Shown here one piece after another: positions 47,101 to 55,000 of a DNA stretch of 64,000 nt (the stretch's first letter is position 1; every line of letters begins with the position of its first letter). Location: assembly GCF_001949145.1 (NCBI RefSeq), contig NW_019091557.1, positions 309,736 through 373,735 of the forward strand, given 5' to 3'. Both the position numbers and the translations under genes were made by a program. The DNA is from Acanthaster planci (taxonomy: Eukaryota > Echinodermata > Asteroidea > Valvatida > Acanthasteridae). The notes beneath the pieces were generated by a model. It was given only the letters and a program-made list of their open reading frames with translations. It made no database searches and was not told the origin of the DNA.

Positions 47101-48482
47101 CAGCTTAGCTAGGAACTTTTCAAAGTCTGGGTCTGAGTCCGACATTCATGCGCAATCTTTGCACTTGATGAAGGGAACTGTTCACACGCTCGGATGTGCA
47201 CTCCTGAAGCCACCTTAAGTTAGAAGATTATCATGGTCTCAGGGTGCACCAAAGTCAGGCTTTTCATTATGTAGAAGAGAATGTTGTGGAAAGAGACAAT
47301 CATGCAAGTAGGGGGGCTGGCCTACCGTCAGCTACTCCTGCCCTCTGAGGTTTGGTGGTTCTCTCAACAACTTCCCAAGTCCGTACTTTCCCCTTGGGGT
47401 CCTTGTATGTAATCCTCTCCAGAGACAGCCATTTCTCTCGGTGAATGGTCTGGTGAAATTCAACAACATACATGTAAAATGCACAATACTAAATCGGATT
47501 ATGATTTATGCAGCAATGACCCGTCCAGGAGAAAGGGCTGAGTCAATTCGAATAATTTACTATTCGAATAGTCGACCTTCAATTCGATTGAATATCCGAA
47601 TATTTGGTCGTACCGACTGGCAGTTCATTGAGGAACAGACCATATACAAAATCAGTTGCAATAATGCACACAGTTGTACATTATAATCACTGAAATAGCT
47701 TCTCACTTCGAGTATCTCCAGCCACGATTTAGCAAGATTTAATCCTGTCCTGTTGAAATTGTATATTCCTTTTCAATTTTTTAATAATGTAACTTTTGAA
47801 TCGTAAGGTTTGTCGCTTGCCATTTGAATCTGCTTCGAACAAGCCTCCATAGAGCAATTTTTCTCATTTAAAACAAAAAAAATTCTCCCTCCCTTTCCAT
47901 GAATTTTGCATTCAAATATTCAAATTTGAAAAATAATATTCAAATATTTGATATTCAATCAAATATTCAGTTATTTGGATATTCAGCACAGCCTTACCAG
48001 GAGACACTAATGTCAATTTTTAAGTCGGAGAAGGAGGCCACATAGAACGATGTGCATCACATGTATATCCTACATATTTCTACTTCAATTCTTCAGTGGT
48101 TTGATTCTCAATTTCCCATGTCATGTCTCTTCAGCGTAAATGTGGTGTTTTAGATAGAATGAAGTATAAACATTTAGGATATGCCCATGACGCACCTCGT
48201 TCTACGACTTTTCTTAGGCACTTTCCAACTGTAACTTTATTCCCATATTCGATATAAAAGTGCTGCTTAAAATTGGAATTTTAACCTGTTTTCAGCATCA
48301 GAGAACCCATGAATTTCTTTATAAAACACCTACAATGAGCCATCGGCAGATTCCAGATGTTTTCCAGGGAAAAGTAAAAAAAGATAACCTTAGAAATTTC
48401 CAACCTCTTGTTTGATGAACTCTGCTTTCTGTTTCTGGGCATCATCATTCACTGACGATGAGCTGGTGCCTTCGGTTGACAT
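29016..48482 (-). CDS. NUDT5: NUDT5-type ADP-ribose pyrophosphatase, eight coding exons
   Basis: Members of this family cut ADP-ribose to AMP and ribose 5-phosphate, and related ADP-sugars, as cytosolic or nuclear homodimers. Joining eight exons with GT/AG borders and matching phases gives 231 residues, against 219 in human NUDT5. Seen in order: a charged N-terminus (1-26); the substrate lid with W33 and W51, at the positions of the two tryptophans that stack on adenine in human NUDT5; RQFRPP (88-93), whose Arg contacts substrate in the human enzyme; a perfect Nudix box G104-x5-E110-x7-R118-E-L-x-E122-E-x-G125-Y; MDPG in the next exon; GDD in exon 6; and DEGEFIEV in exon 7. The C-terminal SRVYTYA matches the last helix of NUDT5, but the extreme tail differs from the vertebrate one. 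Introns are 0.8-11 kb. Orthology is inferred from whole-length colinearity. Confidence 0.9.
29290..29478 (+). repeat. ~190-bp dispersed repeat, copy C (in NUDT5-like intron 7)
   Basis: It has the words ttcctagcaagggggactcc, cgctggttcgtgaatga, cattgctaccaaccgaatga, gaccagcgtggctcttttca and gaaggggtgcttctgctc in the family order. It inserted opposite to the gene's direction. Confidence 0.65.
30148..30210 (-). CDS. NUDT5: NUDT5-like coding exon 7
   Basis: Acceptor tttgttgcag, donor GATG|GTATGG; 63 nt, phase 1 in and 1 out. It encodes DEGEFIEVIHAPLHELKEKL, colinear with [20 protein letters not shown] of human NUDT5. The acidic DEGE loop supplies a catalytic Glu in the family. Confidence 0.9.
30670..31065 (+). 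repeat. Dispersed repeat, upstream flank of the LINE
   Basis: It shares the ordered words tgttcaaattgtgaa, gaacatttctg, gatgacatca(t/c)agtt(c/t)tgct and a closing agcataaaaaccac-like segment with 32565-32960. Both copies have the same orientation and bracket the LINE at 31105-32540. Confidence 0.6.
31105..32540 (+). mobile_element. 5'-truncated LINE (CR1/jockey-type), intron 6
   Basis: It starts inside the reverse-transcriptase palm (EILLEKLKRLNM, GWFKSYLSNRSQSV, then GVPQGSILGPLL and YMYADDSTL, the catalytic YADD). A frame change near 31483 leads into KCLGVIIDETLS. Downstream come LISLVMPTL-like and KCLKRAARRILKY segments, and the typical ORF2 end WNNLPEQLRS...AFKSELQKA with a stop at about 32184. 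A 3' UTR follows and ends in a (aata)n tail at 32515-32540. Stops and at least one frameshift show an inactive copy, yet it is the best-preserved retrotransposon here. It lies in sense to the plus strand, antisense to the NUDT5-like gene. Confidence 0.85.
32565..32960 (+). repeat. Dispersed repeat, downstream flank of the LINE
   Basis: Homologous in word order to 30670-31065 and, for the tttctgttcaaatcgtgaac part, to 11866-12050. Non-coding; family not recognised. Confidence 0.6.
33935..34311 (+). mobile_element. GAATATTC-rich dispersed element, copy 1
   Basis: It begins ggcctgtgccgaatatctga and continues ttcaatcgattatcaaatat. Further words (aaattcatgaaaaagaaggg, atggaggcttgtttcaagca, gaagctattgtagtgatta) all recur in inverted order at 47533-47996. 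It is a non-coding element, perhaps a non-autonomous DNA transposon. Confidence 0.7.
36287..36634. repeat. 174-bp tandem duplication (two units)
   Basis: The segment beginning ctttgccccaaatctgcaaa at 36287 recurs at 36461, and similarity continues through gagggcacaaagcc, tgaccactgc and caactcaaatcagctac. The two copies differ by substitutions and a small deletion. It lies in intron 6 of the NUDT5-like gene. Confidence 0.8.
38284..38525. mobile_element. MITE with GGGCCAATTTCATAGA inverted ends
   Basis: The left end GGGCCAATTTCATAGAGCTG and the complement of the right end GGGCCAATTTCATAGAACTG match at 19 of 20 positions. The flanking trinucleotide CAG is present on both sides (38281-38283 and 38526-38528), a clean 3-bp target duplication. 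It is 242 bp and non-coding. A 3-bp duplication fits PIF/Harbinger-like elements but does not prove it. Confidence 0.85.
40832..41073. mobile_element. MITE with long inverted ends GGTAATTCCAGAAATTAG
   Basis: About 60 bp at each end are inverted copies (ggtaattccagaaattaggg; tgtccctgttacatctgac mirrored by gtcagatgtgacaggga). ACATA occurs on both sides (40827-40831 and 41074-41078), a likely 5-bp target duplication with one G lost at the left edge. It sits 93 bp from NUDT5-like exon 6. Confidence 0.8.
41166..41211 (-). CDS. NUDT5: NUDT5-like coding exon 6
   Basis: Acceptor ttggttaacag, donor TTAG|GTATGT; 46 nt, phase 0 in and 1 out. It encodes VDGDDPVNQRPVPNL, matching INGDDAENARPKPKP of human NUDT5. 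Recognised by context and phase as well as sequence. Confidence 0.85.
42179..42750. mobile_element. hAT-like CAAGTC element, copy 2, with 32-bp tandem repeats
   Basis: The left end is CAGAGGTGGCAGCAAGTC; the right end, complemented, is CAGAGTTGCTGACTCAAGTC. The interior holds about five tandem 32-bp units (cattttttgcaagtccaagt, then caagtcgcaagt) at 42510-42672, besides looser CAAGTC words. It is the same family as 7768-8611, which has far fewer visible units. An assembly gap begins 17 bp past its right end. Confidence 0.7.
42767..43509. other. Assembly gap (743 N)
   Basis: A run of N in intron 5 of the NUDT5-like gene, between a CAAGTC element and an (ATGTAC)n tract. Missing bases are probably repeat; no coding exon is required here because exons 5 and 6 join in phase. 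Confidence 0.95.
43510..43527. repeat. (ATGTAC)n microsatellite at gap edge
   Basis: Three units of atgtac directly follow the N run, so the array probably extends into the gap. Confidence 0.7.
43896..43951 (-). CDS. NUDT5: NUDT5-like coding exon 5
   Basis: Acceptor tttacag, donor ATGCAG|GTGCGT; 56 nt, phase 1 in and 0 out. It encodes VVGMDPGVSASTLNLVFMQ, colinear with VCMDPGLSNCTIHIVTVT in human NUDT5; MDPG is a family signature after the Nudix helix. Confidence 0.9.
44651..44761 (+). mobile_element. GGCCGTGTCC MITE, copy 2
   Basis: Starts GGCCGTGTCCAAAACAGGCT and ends TTCGGATGCAGCC. The trinucleotide TCT flanks both sides (44648-44650, 44762-44764), giving a clear 3-bp target duplication. 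Located in intron 4 of the NUDT5-like gene. Confidence 0.8.
44889..45007 (+). mobile_element. GGCCGTGTCC MITE, copy 3
   Basis: Starts GGCCGTGTCCGAAGCAGGCT and ends TTTGGATGCAGCC, with CTA on both sides (44886-44888, 45008-45010). It is the third copy, only 127 bp from copy 2 and in the same orientation, but each has its own target duplication, so they inserted independently. Confidence 0.8.
45452..45547 (-). CDS. NUDT5: NUDT5-like coding exon 4 (Nudix box)
   Basis: Acceptor gcttgtcag, donor CCAG|GTACGT; 96 nt, phase 1 in and out. With the split Gly codon it encodes the complete Nudix signature: G, LVDSE, E, TVSEAAI, RELKEETGY, which satisfies Gx5Ex7REUxEExGU at every position. The glutamates bind the catalytic Mg2+ ions. 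Confidence 0.95.
46286..46393 (-). pseudogene. Duplicated exon 3 (3B) lacking its GT donor
   Basis: It lies 144 bp downstream of exon 3A and is exactly the same length (108 nt), with its own acceptor tgtcccgcag and the same phase. The frame is open: VGMITVLTRSLLYDCLVLVQ, then QYMLSIRSCIIEFPA. It matches exon 3A at 17 of 35 residues, including the closing EFPA, but RQFRPP has become QQYMLS. Where 3A has GCAG|GTGAGA, 3B has GCAGTTTCGA, so there is no GT and read-through hits a stop four codons later. It looks like a decayed tandem exon copy; mutually exclusive use with an altered donor is possible but not supported. Confidence 0.75.
46430..46537 (-). CDS. NUDT5: NUDT5-like coding exon 3 (3A)
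   Basis: Acceptor gttttaaacag, donor GCAG|GTGAGA; 108 nt, phase 1 in and out. It encodes VAMATTVKRLLHYDSILLVR, then QFRPPLRCCTIEFPA, matching [20 protein letters not shown], then KQFRPP..., in human NUDT5. It follows exon 2's GVAD and leads into the Nudix Gly. Confidence 0.9.
47326..47449 (-). CDS. NUDT5: NUDT5-like coding exon 2
   Basis: Acceptor atttcaccag, donor GACG|GTAGGC; 124 nt, phase 0 in and 1 out. It encodes TIHREKWLSLERITYKDPKG, then KVRTWEVVERTT and PQRAGVAD. This matches [20 protein letters not shown] and TWESVKRTT in human NUDT5, and includes both substrate-stacking tryptophans. Confidence 0.92.
47533..47996 (-). mobile_element. GAATATTC-rich dispersed element, copy 2
   Basis: Inverted relative to 33935-34311 and more complete. 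The right edge, complemented, starts aaggctgtgctgaatatcca; the left edge begins agggctgagtcaattcgaat, suggesting weak inverted ends. Rich in attcgaata and aaatattca words; no open frame. It lies 84 bp from exon 2 of the NUDT5-like gene. Confidence 0.65.
48405..48482 (-). CDS. NUDT5: NUDT5-like coding exon 1 (from internal ATG)
   Basis: It encodes MSTEGTSSSSVNDDAQKQKA, then EFIKQE; donor CAAGAG|GTTGGA, phase 0. EFIKQETIHREKW across the junction aligns with YIISEELISEGKW of human NUDT5, so the ATG at 48482 gives an N-terminus of normal family length. An in-frame ATG lies 39 codons upstream (see 48483-48599). Confidence 0.75.
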
Positions 48483-48599
48483 CTCTGAAGATGTTAGTCG
48501 GCGTGCCAGAGAGCCGGACAGGAAACTGGCAGTACCCTTCGACTGTTGGGGAATCAGTACAGAGACCTGGCCCAACAACCTGCAGAACAAGATTGGCAT
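48483..48599 (-). CDS. Possible N-terminal leader of the NUDT5-like protein
   Basis: An ATG at 48599-48597 is in frame with exon 1 and opens 39 extra codons: MPILFCRLLGQVSVLIPQQS, then KGTASFLSGSLARRLTSSE. There is no acidic residue before position 39, Arg/Lys occur at 7, 21, 33 and 34, and it is rich in Ser and Leu, all features of a mitochondrial presequence. Alternatively a 5' UTR exon begins at an AG acceptor (ttctgcag before 48579), which would remove this ATG. Transcript data would decide. Confidence 0.35.
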
Positions 48600-49830
48600 C
48601 AAGAATACTAATAACCTCTGATACGATACCGTATAACATGGATTAGGCAAACGTACATGTAACTTTCAGCTTCGGCATCTAACTTTGTACACTGCTCTGG
48701 TATACAGTATGTTGAGTTCATTTCTCAGTGTGTCAGGCCTGTCTTAATTATTTTCTCCTTTTTTTGTCTTTTTTTGAACTGGCCTACACAGCTGGCATAG
48801 ATACCATATAATTATCATATTCACCTGTTGTGACTGCGTGAGTGCATGGTCGAGGAGTTTTCGCACGTGGCACTGACCCCATCAGAACACGATGGCGTGT
48901 GTTCCAATGGCAGTACAGTCTGTTTCAAGCATAAATGCCATAAACAAATTTGTTTTCCACCCCCCCCCTTTCCCAAAGTTGCAATATTGTCCATTTCACT
49001 GTTTTTAAGTCTAATCTCAATGAAATTGCATTACATTTTACTTTTCATTTGTGATCCCATCTCTGGATGATTTTTTTTTCGGGGGGGAGGTGAAGTCCCT
49101 AATTGCACTTAAAAACTGAATTATGAATACATGACATCATGGAATATGAATTCACAGCGACAATCCAGCCAAAGATCTGTTGAGGTCAAATTTCAAAGTA
49201 CCCAAAACCACTCACTGCACAGACGTGTGTATTTTTGGTTGGTGGCACAACAGCAACATATGGGCTGACTCATGGTCAAACATCCACTGCCTGTATAACA
49301 CTAAGTATGCATATTGCCTTTAACTGGTCACGTCTGTTGGTTAAATAGACTGCACTGCACTGACACCATTAAGGTATTATGTTCCTCTCTCCTACAATAC
49401 ATGTACAGGACCCAGTTGTTAGCACATGGGATTCACAAAAGGAACCACAATGTTAAGGTTTGAGGCCAGCAGGTGATTTTTCCTGTTTTCTCTACCCGAT
49501 AAATTGCAATTGAAGATTTATTTTATTGGTTTTTTTTTTAATCCACTTGCTTGTACAAATTGCCAATTTCAATACTGTCTATACAATGTATAGAACAGAT
49601 TCATGCCCAACAACCAAGGCCATGATTGACAGTGGCCACCTGGCTGGGAAAACCCAACCCTCTATGTAGCTCATCTGGGGAAAGAATTCCATTTATGGAT
49701 ACTGGTTGACACCCCATGGATGGATGAAACTGGTCTGAAATATTCTAACATGCGTAAGTGTTTTCTCATTATTTTACGCTGCTACATTTGACATTTTAGA
49801 ACATGTTGTTGCTTTAAGATGGTTAATAGC

Positions 49831-50114
49831 AAAGATCGTAAAGCGCCAAAGGCGCAAGATGGATAGCTCTGCCCAAAGGGTGTAATTACCATGGGCGCCA
49901 TTTGAGCAAACGATACGCCTGCGCAGTTTACAGTAATGCTTAGGTGCAGGCTCACAAGGTGCACGTGCCTGCCACGGCGCCTGCGCCTTTGCATTAATGT
50001 GCTTTGCGCAGGCGTATCGCTTGCTCAAATGGCACCCATGCGATTACAACGTTTTACGTGTATTCACTATTAAATTCACCATCTTGCGCCGCTTCGCGGC
50101 GCTATACGATCTTT
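49831..50114. mobile_element. Near-perfect palindromic fold-back element
   Basis: The outer arms aaagatcgtaaagcgcc and, complemented, aaagatcgtatagcgcc match. Further in, ggcgcaagatgg and ggcgcaagatgg match, then atttgagcaaacgatacgcc pairs with the complement of ggcgtatcgcttgctcaaat. Over 280 bp the two halves mirror each other around about 49972. No frame is meaningful, because open frames on the two strands echo each other. It is a MITE or fold-back element in the 5' region of the NUDT5-like gene. Confidence 0.75.
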
Positions 50115-50879
50115 GGTTAACAGGTCACTGCAGGGAAAATTCATGGTGTCCATATATATGGAATTCTTGGTCTTACTTACCTTTAGCACACTGTTACTAC
50201 CATCAGGAAAAAAGTCTACTTTTAACAACTGACTTTTTAATTTGGATTTTTGCCCTGTCCGACGTAACACGGTATACATGTACTTCGGGGGAAACACTGA
50301 CCAAACTTAAAAGTTGACATCTCCCCGACAAAAAATCCATCCTTGGAAATAACTGACATTTTGACCTTGAGCATTCATTCCTTATTTCCAACAGCTCTAG
50401 TTTAACCAAATTTCGACACTATTTACATGTAAGTAAAAAACTACAATTTTCGGTGGTGAACAACCACCACTTTGTCAGATCATGCCATTTTGTTTCAAAT
50501 CAGCTAATGATAGAGGCACTTCACCGAGAGTCTGGTTATCAGACCCAGCCACTGTGAATACTACATGATGTAAGTTTCATCGAGGTTAAGATACCAGATT
50601 ACATTTGCTTGCTACATTGTAATTATCTTTGTTCACACCTTTTCATCATGTACTCCTGTACACGTTAATCTACAGGGGCATGTTACACCAAAATTTCTCT
50701 CAAATATCAAAGCCTTGTCTTCTTTTACAAACATAATCTTTCTGACATGTCTGATATGAAAGAGGACATCATGGCCAACTGATCTACATGTCATGCATGT
50801 TATCATTATTCATTTCTGGTAATGACACCAAGGATTCCTCAATTTCTCAAAAGTGCCATATGCACTGACCACTGTACAT

Positions 50880-51092
50880 GTAGCTCACAAGCCTGAAGAA
50901 ACCTGTAGATAGGAGATAATGAGAAGCAGTTACAGTTTTAGAGGTGGGAGGCAAACCCCAGAGGGATATTATGGGTAAAACCCAGGGAATCAGGTAGGGA
51001 CTGAAAACCCAATCCATATATGTGGGCCAGGATTCGAACCTGGGACCGCAGAGGTGGAAGGCGAGGAAAGTACCACTACGCCAACCTGACTC
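50880..51092 (-). mobile_element. tRNA-derived SINE, copy 2
   Basis: On the minus strand the A box is ggttggcgtagtggta (51086-51071) and the B box GGTTCGAATCC (51040-51030). The body gggttttacccataatatcc and ggggtttgcctcccacctct parallels the ttctccgggtactccggttt and cctcctgcctct of the copy at 21497. Confidence 0.75.
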
Positions 51093-52746
51093 CCCTGTAG
51101 GAGAGTTGTTTGGTAAATATAGACTTTGTGTCCTTATTAAACTTCCAGGAAAAGGGTGCTGAACGTAAGGAACACTGAATTCTTCCCCTCATCCAGGTTT
51201 TCTAAACTAGACAAAGACCGGGTCATGGATTGTTTTTCTTTCATTCTGTACTCTAGCAGAACTGGGTGGTTCACCATCCGCTGCGCTCCAACTGTGGACA
51301 GTGAACCACACAGCTCTGGGGGTATTTATCCTATACATGTACATGTACAGTACACACTTTTGAAACCTAACTGGAACAGAGTTCCGCCATACACAGACAT
51401 TGCTTGATACCATGTGCACTAACTCTACTAAGCGGAGCGTTCGTAGTCCTCTTTTACAATTTTGGACGTGATCGTCATACATGTACTAACGCTCCATGAC
51501 ATTACATAGGGTAAGGTGAATAAGGTTCTCAAAAATTCCAAACACTCACCAAAAATACCTCTATCACATACATGTACGTCTTTGGGGGACCATGTTCGCT
51601 TGTAGAGTTACTGGCCAGAAAAACTACACGCCCATTATTTGAATGCGAGGAGGCAGCGAAAAGTTTAAGTGCTATGTGTGTGTCGAGCAAAACGGTCGGA
51701 TTTTGACAGATTTTGCAGTCAGAAATATTATTGACGTTGACATATACGGAAGCCAGGAGGTGGTTATAGAGGTATTTTTGGTGAGTCTTTAGAATTTTTC
51801 ACCTTATTCTATGAAATGTCATGGAGTGTTAGTATGACGATCCCGTCCAAAATCGTAACAGAGGAATACTAACAATCCACTTAAGCAGAGCTACCTGTGC
51901 ACAAACCCTAGTCTGGTATGGAAAAACTTGACTCCAAGTTGTTTCTAAAGGCAGACCTAGGTAAACATGTATGATTTGTACTTTGTAGAAAATGTTACTG
52001 GTTTCTGACAACTGATAGTGATAAACATGGCAGGGGAAAATTGGTGAAGAGACTCAGAAGTCAGTGTAGGCCTAGGCCCAAGTGCCTATGCCATGGCACT
52101 CTTTCCCATAGGCTAACTAAACAAAAATAAACCGATCTGATGGTGTGCGCATAGAGTTCATGTTTGCACATGGTTTTGTCCTGCTCAGAACTATTTTGTA
52201 ACGTAAGCCTACCATGCCTAACCATGCCTACCACTTCCTACGTTATACTGCACTGCCCAAACAGGCTGATCTAGATCTCTACAGCTCTGTTTATCCTGGA
52301 AACCCCAATCATCATGATCATACCTCCATGATCATACTCATTCACAGAGGATGGAAAACATGTGAAACAAATGACATAAGGCTACTTCATTCTCAAAACT
52401 AACTAACATCGGTTTACCTTGTGACCCTCCAAGCCAGAGTGAACTTTTACCTACGGAAAAGAAACAAAATGTAAAATGTGGGCTGCTGCCACATGCTCCT
52501 TTATCGCGCACTACGCCCAAGACTCACCCTCTGTAAACCAAGCTATATTTGAAAATTCAAAGTAGGGCATCCGACTATTAAGTAAGTTCGTAGTACTAGT
52601 AGCAGCGCCATCATCGGACAAGATTGCAAAATAACCAGTCATTTGTGAGCACGTGCTGTGCTGAACTGGGAAATTTGTATACATGTACTGTACATGTACG
52701 TACGAGCAGGCTACGTAACAGAAGCTAACGCTAACAGACTTAGACC

Positions 52747-52815
52747 ATGGAGCCATGCTCAGACCGTGCTCAGACGGAGGCGATCCTTCTAAGAGTTTAC
52801 GCGAGAAATTTTAAG
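52747..52815 (+). CDS. Candidate microprotein gene, exon 1
   Basis: ATG in the good context gaccATGG opens 23 codons, MEPCSDRAQTEAILLRVYAR then NFK, ending at a strong donor TTTAAG|GTAAGAG in phase 0. With the candidate exon at 52880 it makes a 62-residue protein. I do not recognise the family. It lies upstream of, and points away from, the minus-strand NUDT5-like gene, so the two could share a promoter region. Confidence 0.4.
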
Positions 52816-52879
52816 GTAAGAGTAGTCAGATATAACGCACGGAGCGTAGACCCATGATTTTTAGTCTACTGAGTTTCAG

Positions 52880-52999
52880 AGGGCTCCCACCAAGGTTCAC
52901 CGTGATGAACTCGTGAACTGGTGCGGTTGGCAGTTCTTCATCACTCTGTTCCTTGCTCTATGGTTTTACAAACCACTCAACACCCCCTCCATTTCGTAG
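52880..52999 (+). CDS. Candidate microprotein gene, exon 2
   Basis: The acceptor ctactgagtttcag is 64 bp after the exon 1 donor; the phase 0 frame stays open for 39 codons to TAG at 52997-52999. It encodes RAPTKVHRDELVN, then a hydrophobic aromatic-rich segment WCGWQFFITLFLALWFY that could cross a membrane once, then KPLNTPSIS. An AATAAA follows at 53059. The intron is very short for this genome (64 bp), which is the main doubt. The layout (basic head, one helix, short tail) is that of small integral membrane proteins. Confidence 0.35.
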   Translation, partial: RAPTKVHRDELVNWCGWQFFITLFLALWFYKPLNTPSIS

Positions 53000-53058
53000 C
53001 AACTTTCATAGCTTATTATACAACGAAACATGTTCAGGTAGACCCCAATTAAGAGGGA

Positions 53059-53064
53059 ATAAAT
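53059..53064 (+). terminator. Candidate poly(A) signal
   Basis: AATAAA 60 bp after the stop codon of the candidate microprotein ORF, on the same strand. Confidence 0.35.
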
Positions 53065-54842
53065 CCTAGCTTTGATATGGCTGAATTGCCATGAACGCAC
53101 CGACAGTATGCAGATCGATTGCGACTGCTAGGATCAGGCGTCCTGCCTGATAACCGCCGCTGCTCAAAGACAAGGACGTTAATTGAAATTGTTTGTTACA
53201 TTCCACACTGGTACGGTCGTAATAACATGCCTGCATATTTCTTTATGTAGCTATCAGCCCGTATTTCTCGCATGCATCGGCGATCCGAAACTGTATAACT
53301 ATAAGCAAGTGTAGGCCTAATAGCAATTTTTTTCGGCGAGTGGGACAGTTGTTCAGTTAATTGAAATTCCAATCGTATTTTACAATGTGACACCATGGCT
53401 ATTTTACTAGACAACCGTTAAATGTTGGCAGCACAGGCGAACACAAAACCAGAGCTATGACTTTTTGTTCACCCGGAAGTTTCTCCAGCGACATCGTGGA
53501 TAATGCTTAGGCGACAAAAATTCTATTCTTACGATGCAAAATAATGGATATAAATAATTTAAATAAAACTCTAAAACATTGTCGAGGCCGATAGATCCTT
53601 AAGTTGGTGATTATTTGTAATGTCTAGAACAGTCGCACCACATTATGCTTTTTGAATGCAGTGGTATAGTGTATGATCGATTCAGCGAGAGTATTGTGCC
53701 ACGAACTCCTATAGTTCTGCATGCTGTCATCTATACCTGTGTAAAAATTTGTTTTGCTGATGCGCTGCGAAAGTATTTTCAGTGCATTTAAACTGCCATA
53801 GACAAGGGAAAACAACCTTTCCCTCAGTACGTTTTCACTACTGTACTTACACTAAGAAACAAAATTTTAATGTTTAAAGAAAAGTCAAACATACATAAAA
53901 GCTCAGGGCAAGTCAAACAAAATGGAGATTAATCATTAGCAGGTCACTGTGCCGGAATGGCTTTTGGAATCTTCATTTGATAAGCCTGTTGACTTGAGTT
54001 GAGAATGGCTTGCAACACTTGGCTTGAGAATTTTCGAAGAGTAGCTCAAACCATAAAATATAGGCCTGTGCTGCTGTAAGGAACGGTCAGGATTAGTTTC
54101 ACCAAGTAGCTTTTCTCGTTGTGAGTGCATAAATGTCTCAGCAGAGATCAGCATGATTCCTCAGTGCTTTGTGTGTAAAGAATATGAGAAGCAAAATACA
54201 TGTACATTCTGGATAAACTTGTGGTAACGAGAAAAACAAGCAAGCGGGTTCGTTTTTCTGTTCTGGTCTTATTTGCTTTTATTAATCAATGCAATTAACA
54301 GCTGTGTTATTTTCAGCTGACAATATTTCACAAGGAACGGCTTTTTGTAACATTAAGCGTGCGCTTTTGGTTGGTTGTCACAGACGAGTCTGTTGCCAAT
54401 AGCGTTTTTCTTGTGCACACGTCCCTCTTGTAGCGCCCCCATCAATTTTTTTTTCTTGTTTTAGGTCGAGTTCGAGTTGCCTGTTCTTGACACGGGTTTC
54501 TTGTTCCCGCACTCGAACGGTGGGAACACGACTCAAGAACACTGTTCTCTAAACAGGATCACACACCACCTCCTCGTCAGGGTTTAACAGGAACACACAG
54601 AAAAACTCGTGAGGTTTTGATTTTTGAACAACTGCAAAAAGAAGAGAGATGACTTACAAAGCTAGAGACAACAGGAAGTTTTGCAAAATTAATATCGATA
54701 ATTTCCCGTAACATAAAAAAAGAAAGTTCCTGGTTAAATATAAAAGAATTCAACCTAGTTATCCAAACATTAACTCTCGAATAACGTACATGGACGCCGC
54801 CATATTGAATGTTACTTGTCACTGTCAGCGACAACCGGTTGT
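53065..54842. other. No gene recognised
   Basis: Short open frames only. There is an ETS-like CACCCGGAAGT near 53470. No repeat ends were identified. Confidence 0.4.
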
Positions 54843-55000
54843 ATGTTCCCGGCGTTCGAGCGGCTGACCCAAGAACAACGAATCAAGCTGTTCGTGAACA
54901 TTCGAGAACAAGCCGCCCGAACTCAGCCTAATACTCCAGAGTCCAAATCGATCTCTCATGGACAAAACTTGATTCCTCTAAATCCCTCGATCAAAATGAA
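54843..55000 (+). CDS. Candidate first coding exon, unknown gene
   Basis: The ATG lies 50 bp after a YY1-like gacgccgccatattg motif and opens 52 codons to a fair donor ATGAA|GTGAGC (phase 2). It encodes MFPAFERLTQEQRIKLFVNI, then REQAARTQPNTPESK. The helix-like, charged start and codon texture look coding. I do not recognise the protein and see no matching second exon in the window. Confidence 0.3.

Noticed and set aside
48512-48650. Non-ATG upward extension of the first NUDT5-like exon to about 48650
   Set aside because: It begins at TTG; the ATG at 48599 is the only credible upstream start.
49774-50028. Overlapping open frames on both strands
   Set aside because: They mirror each other because the sequence is a palindrome; no coding signature.
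52418-52450. Minus-strand 33-bp block with AG before and GT after (possible 5' UTR exon of the NUDT5-like gene)
   Set aside because: Non-coding, very short, and supported only by dinucleotide borders; many such blocks occur by chance.
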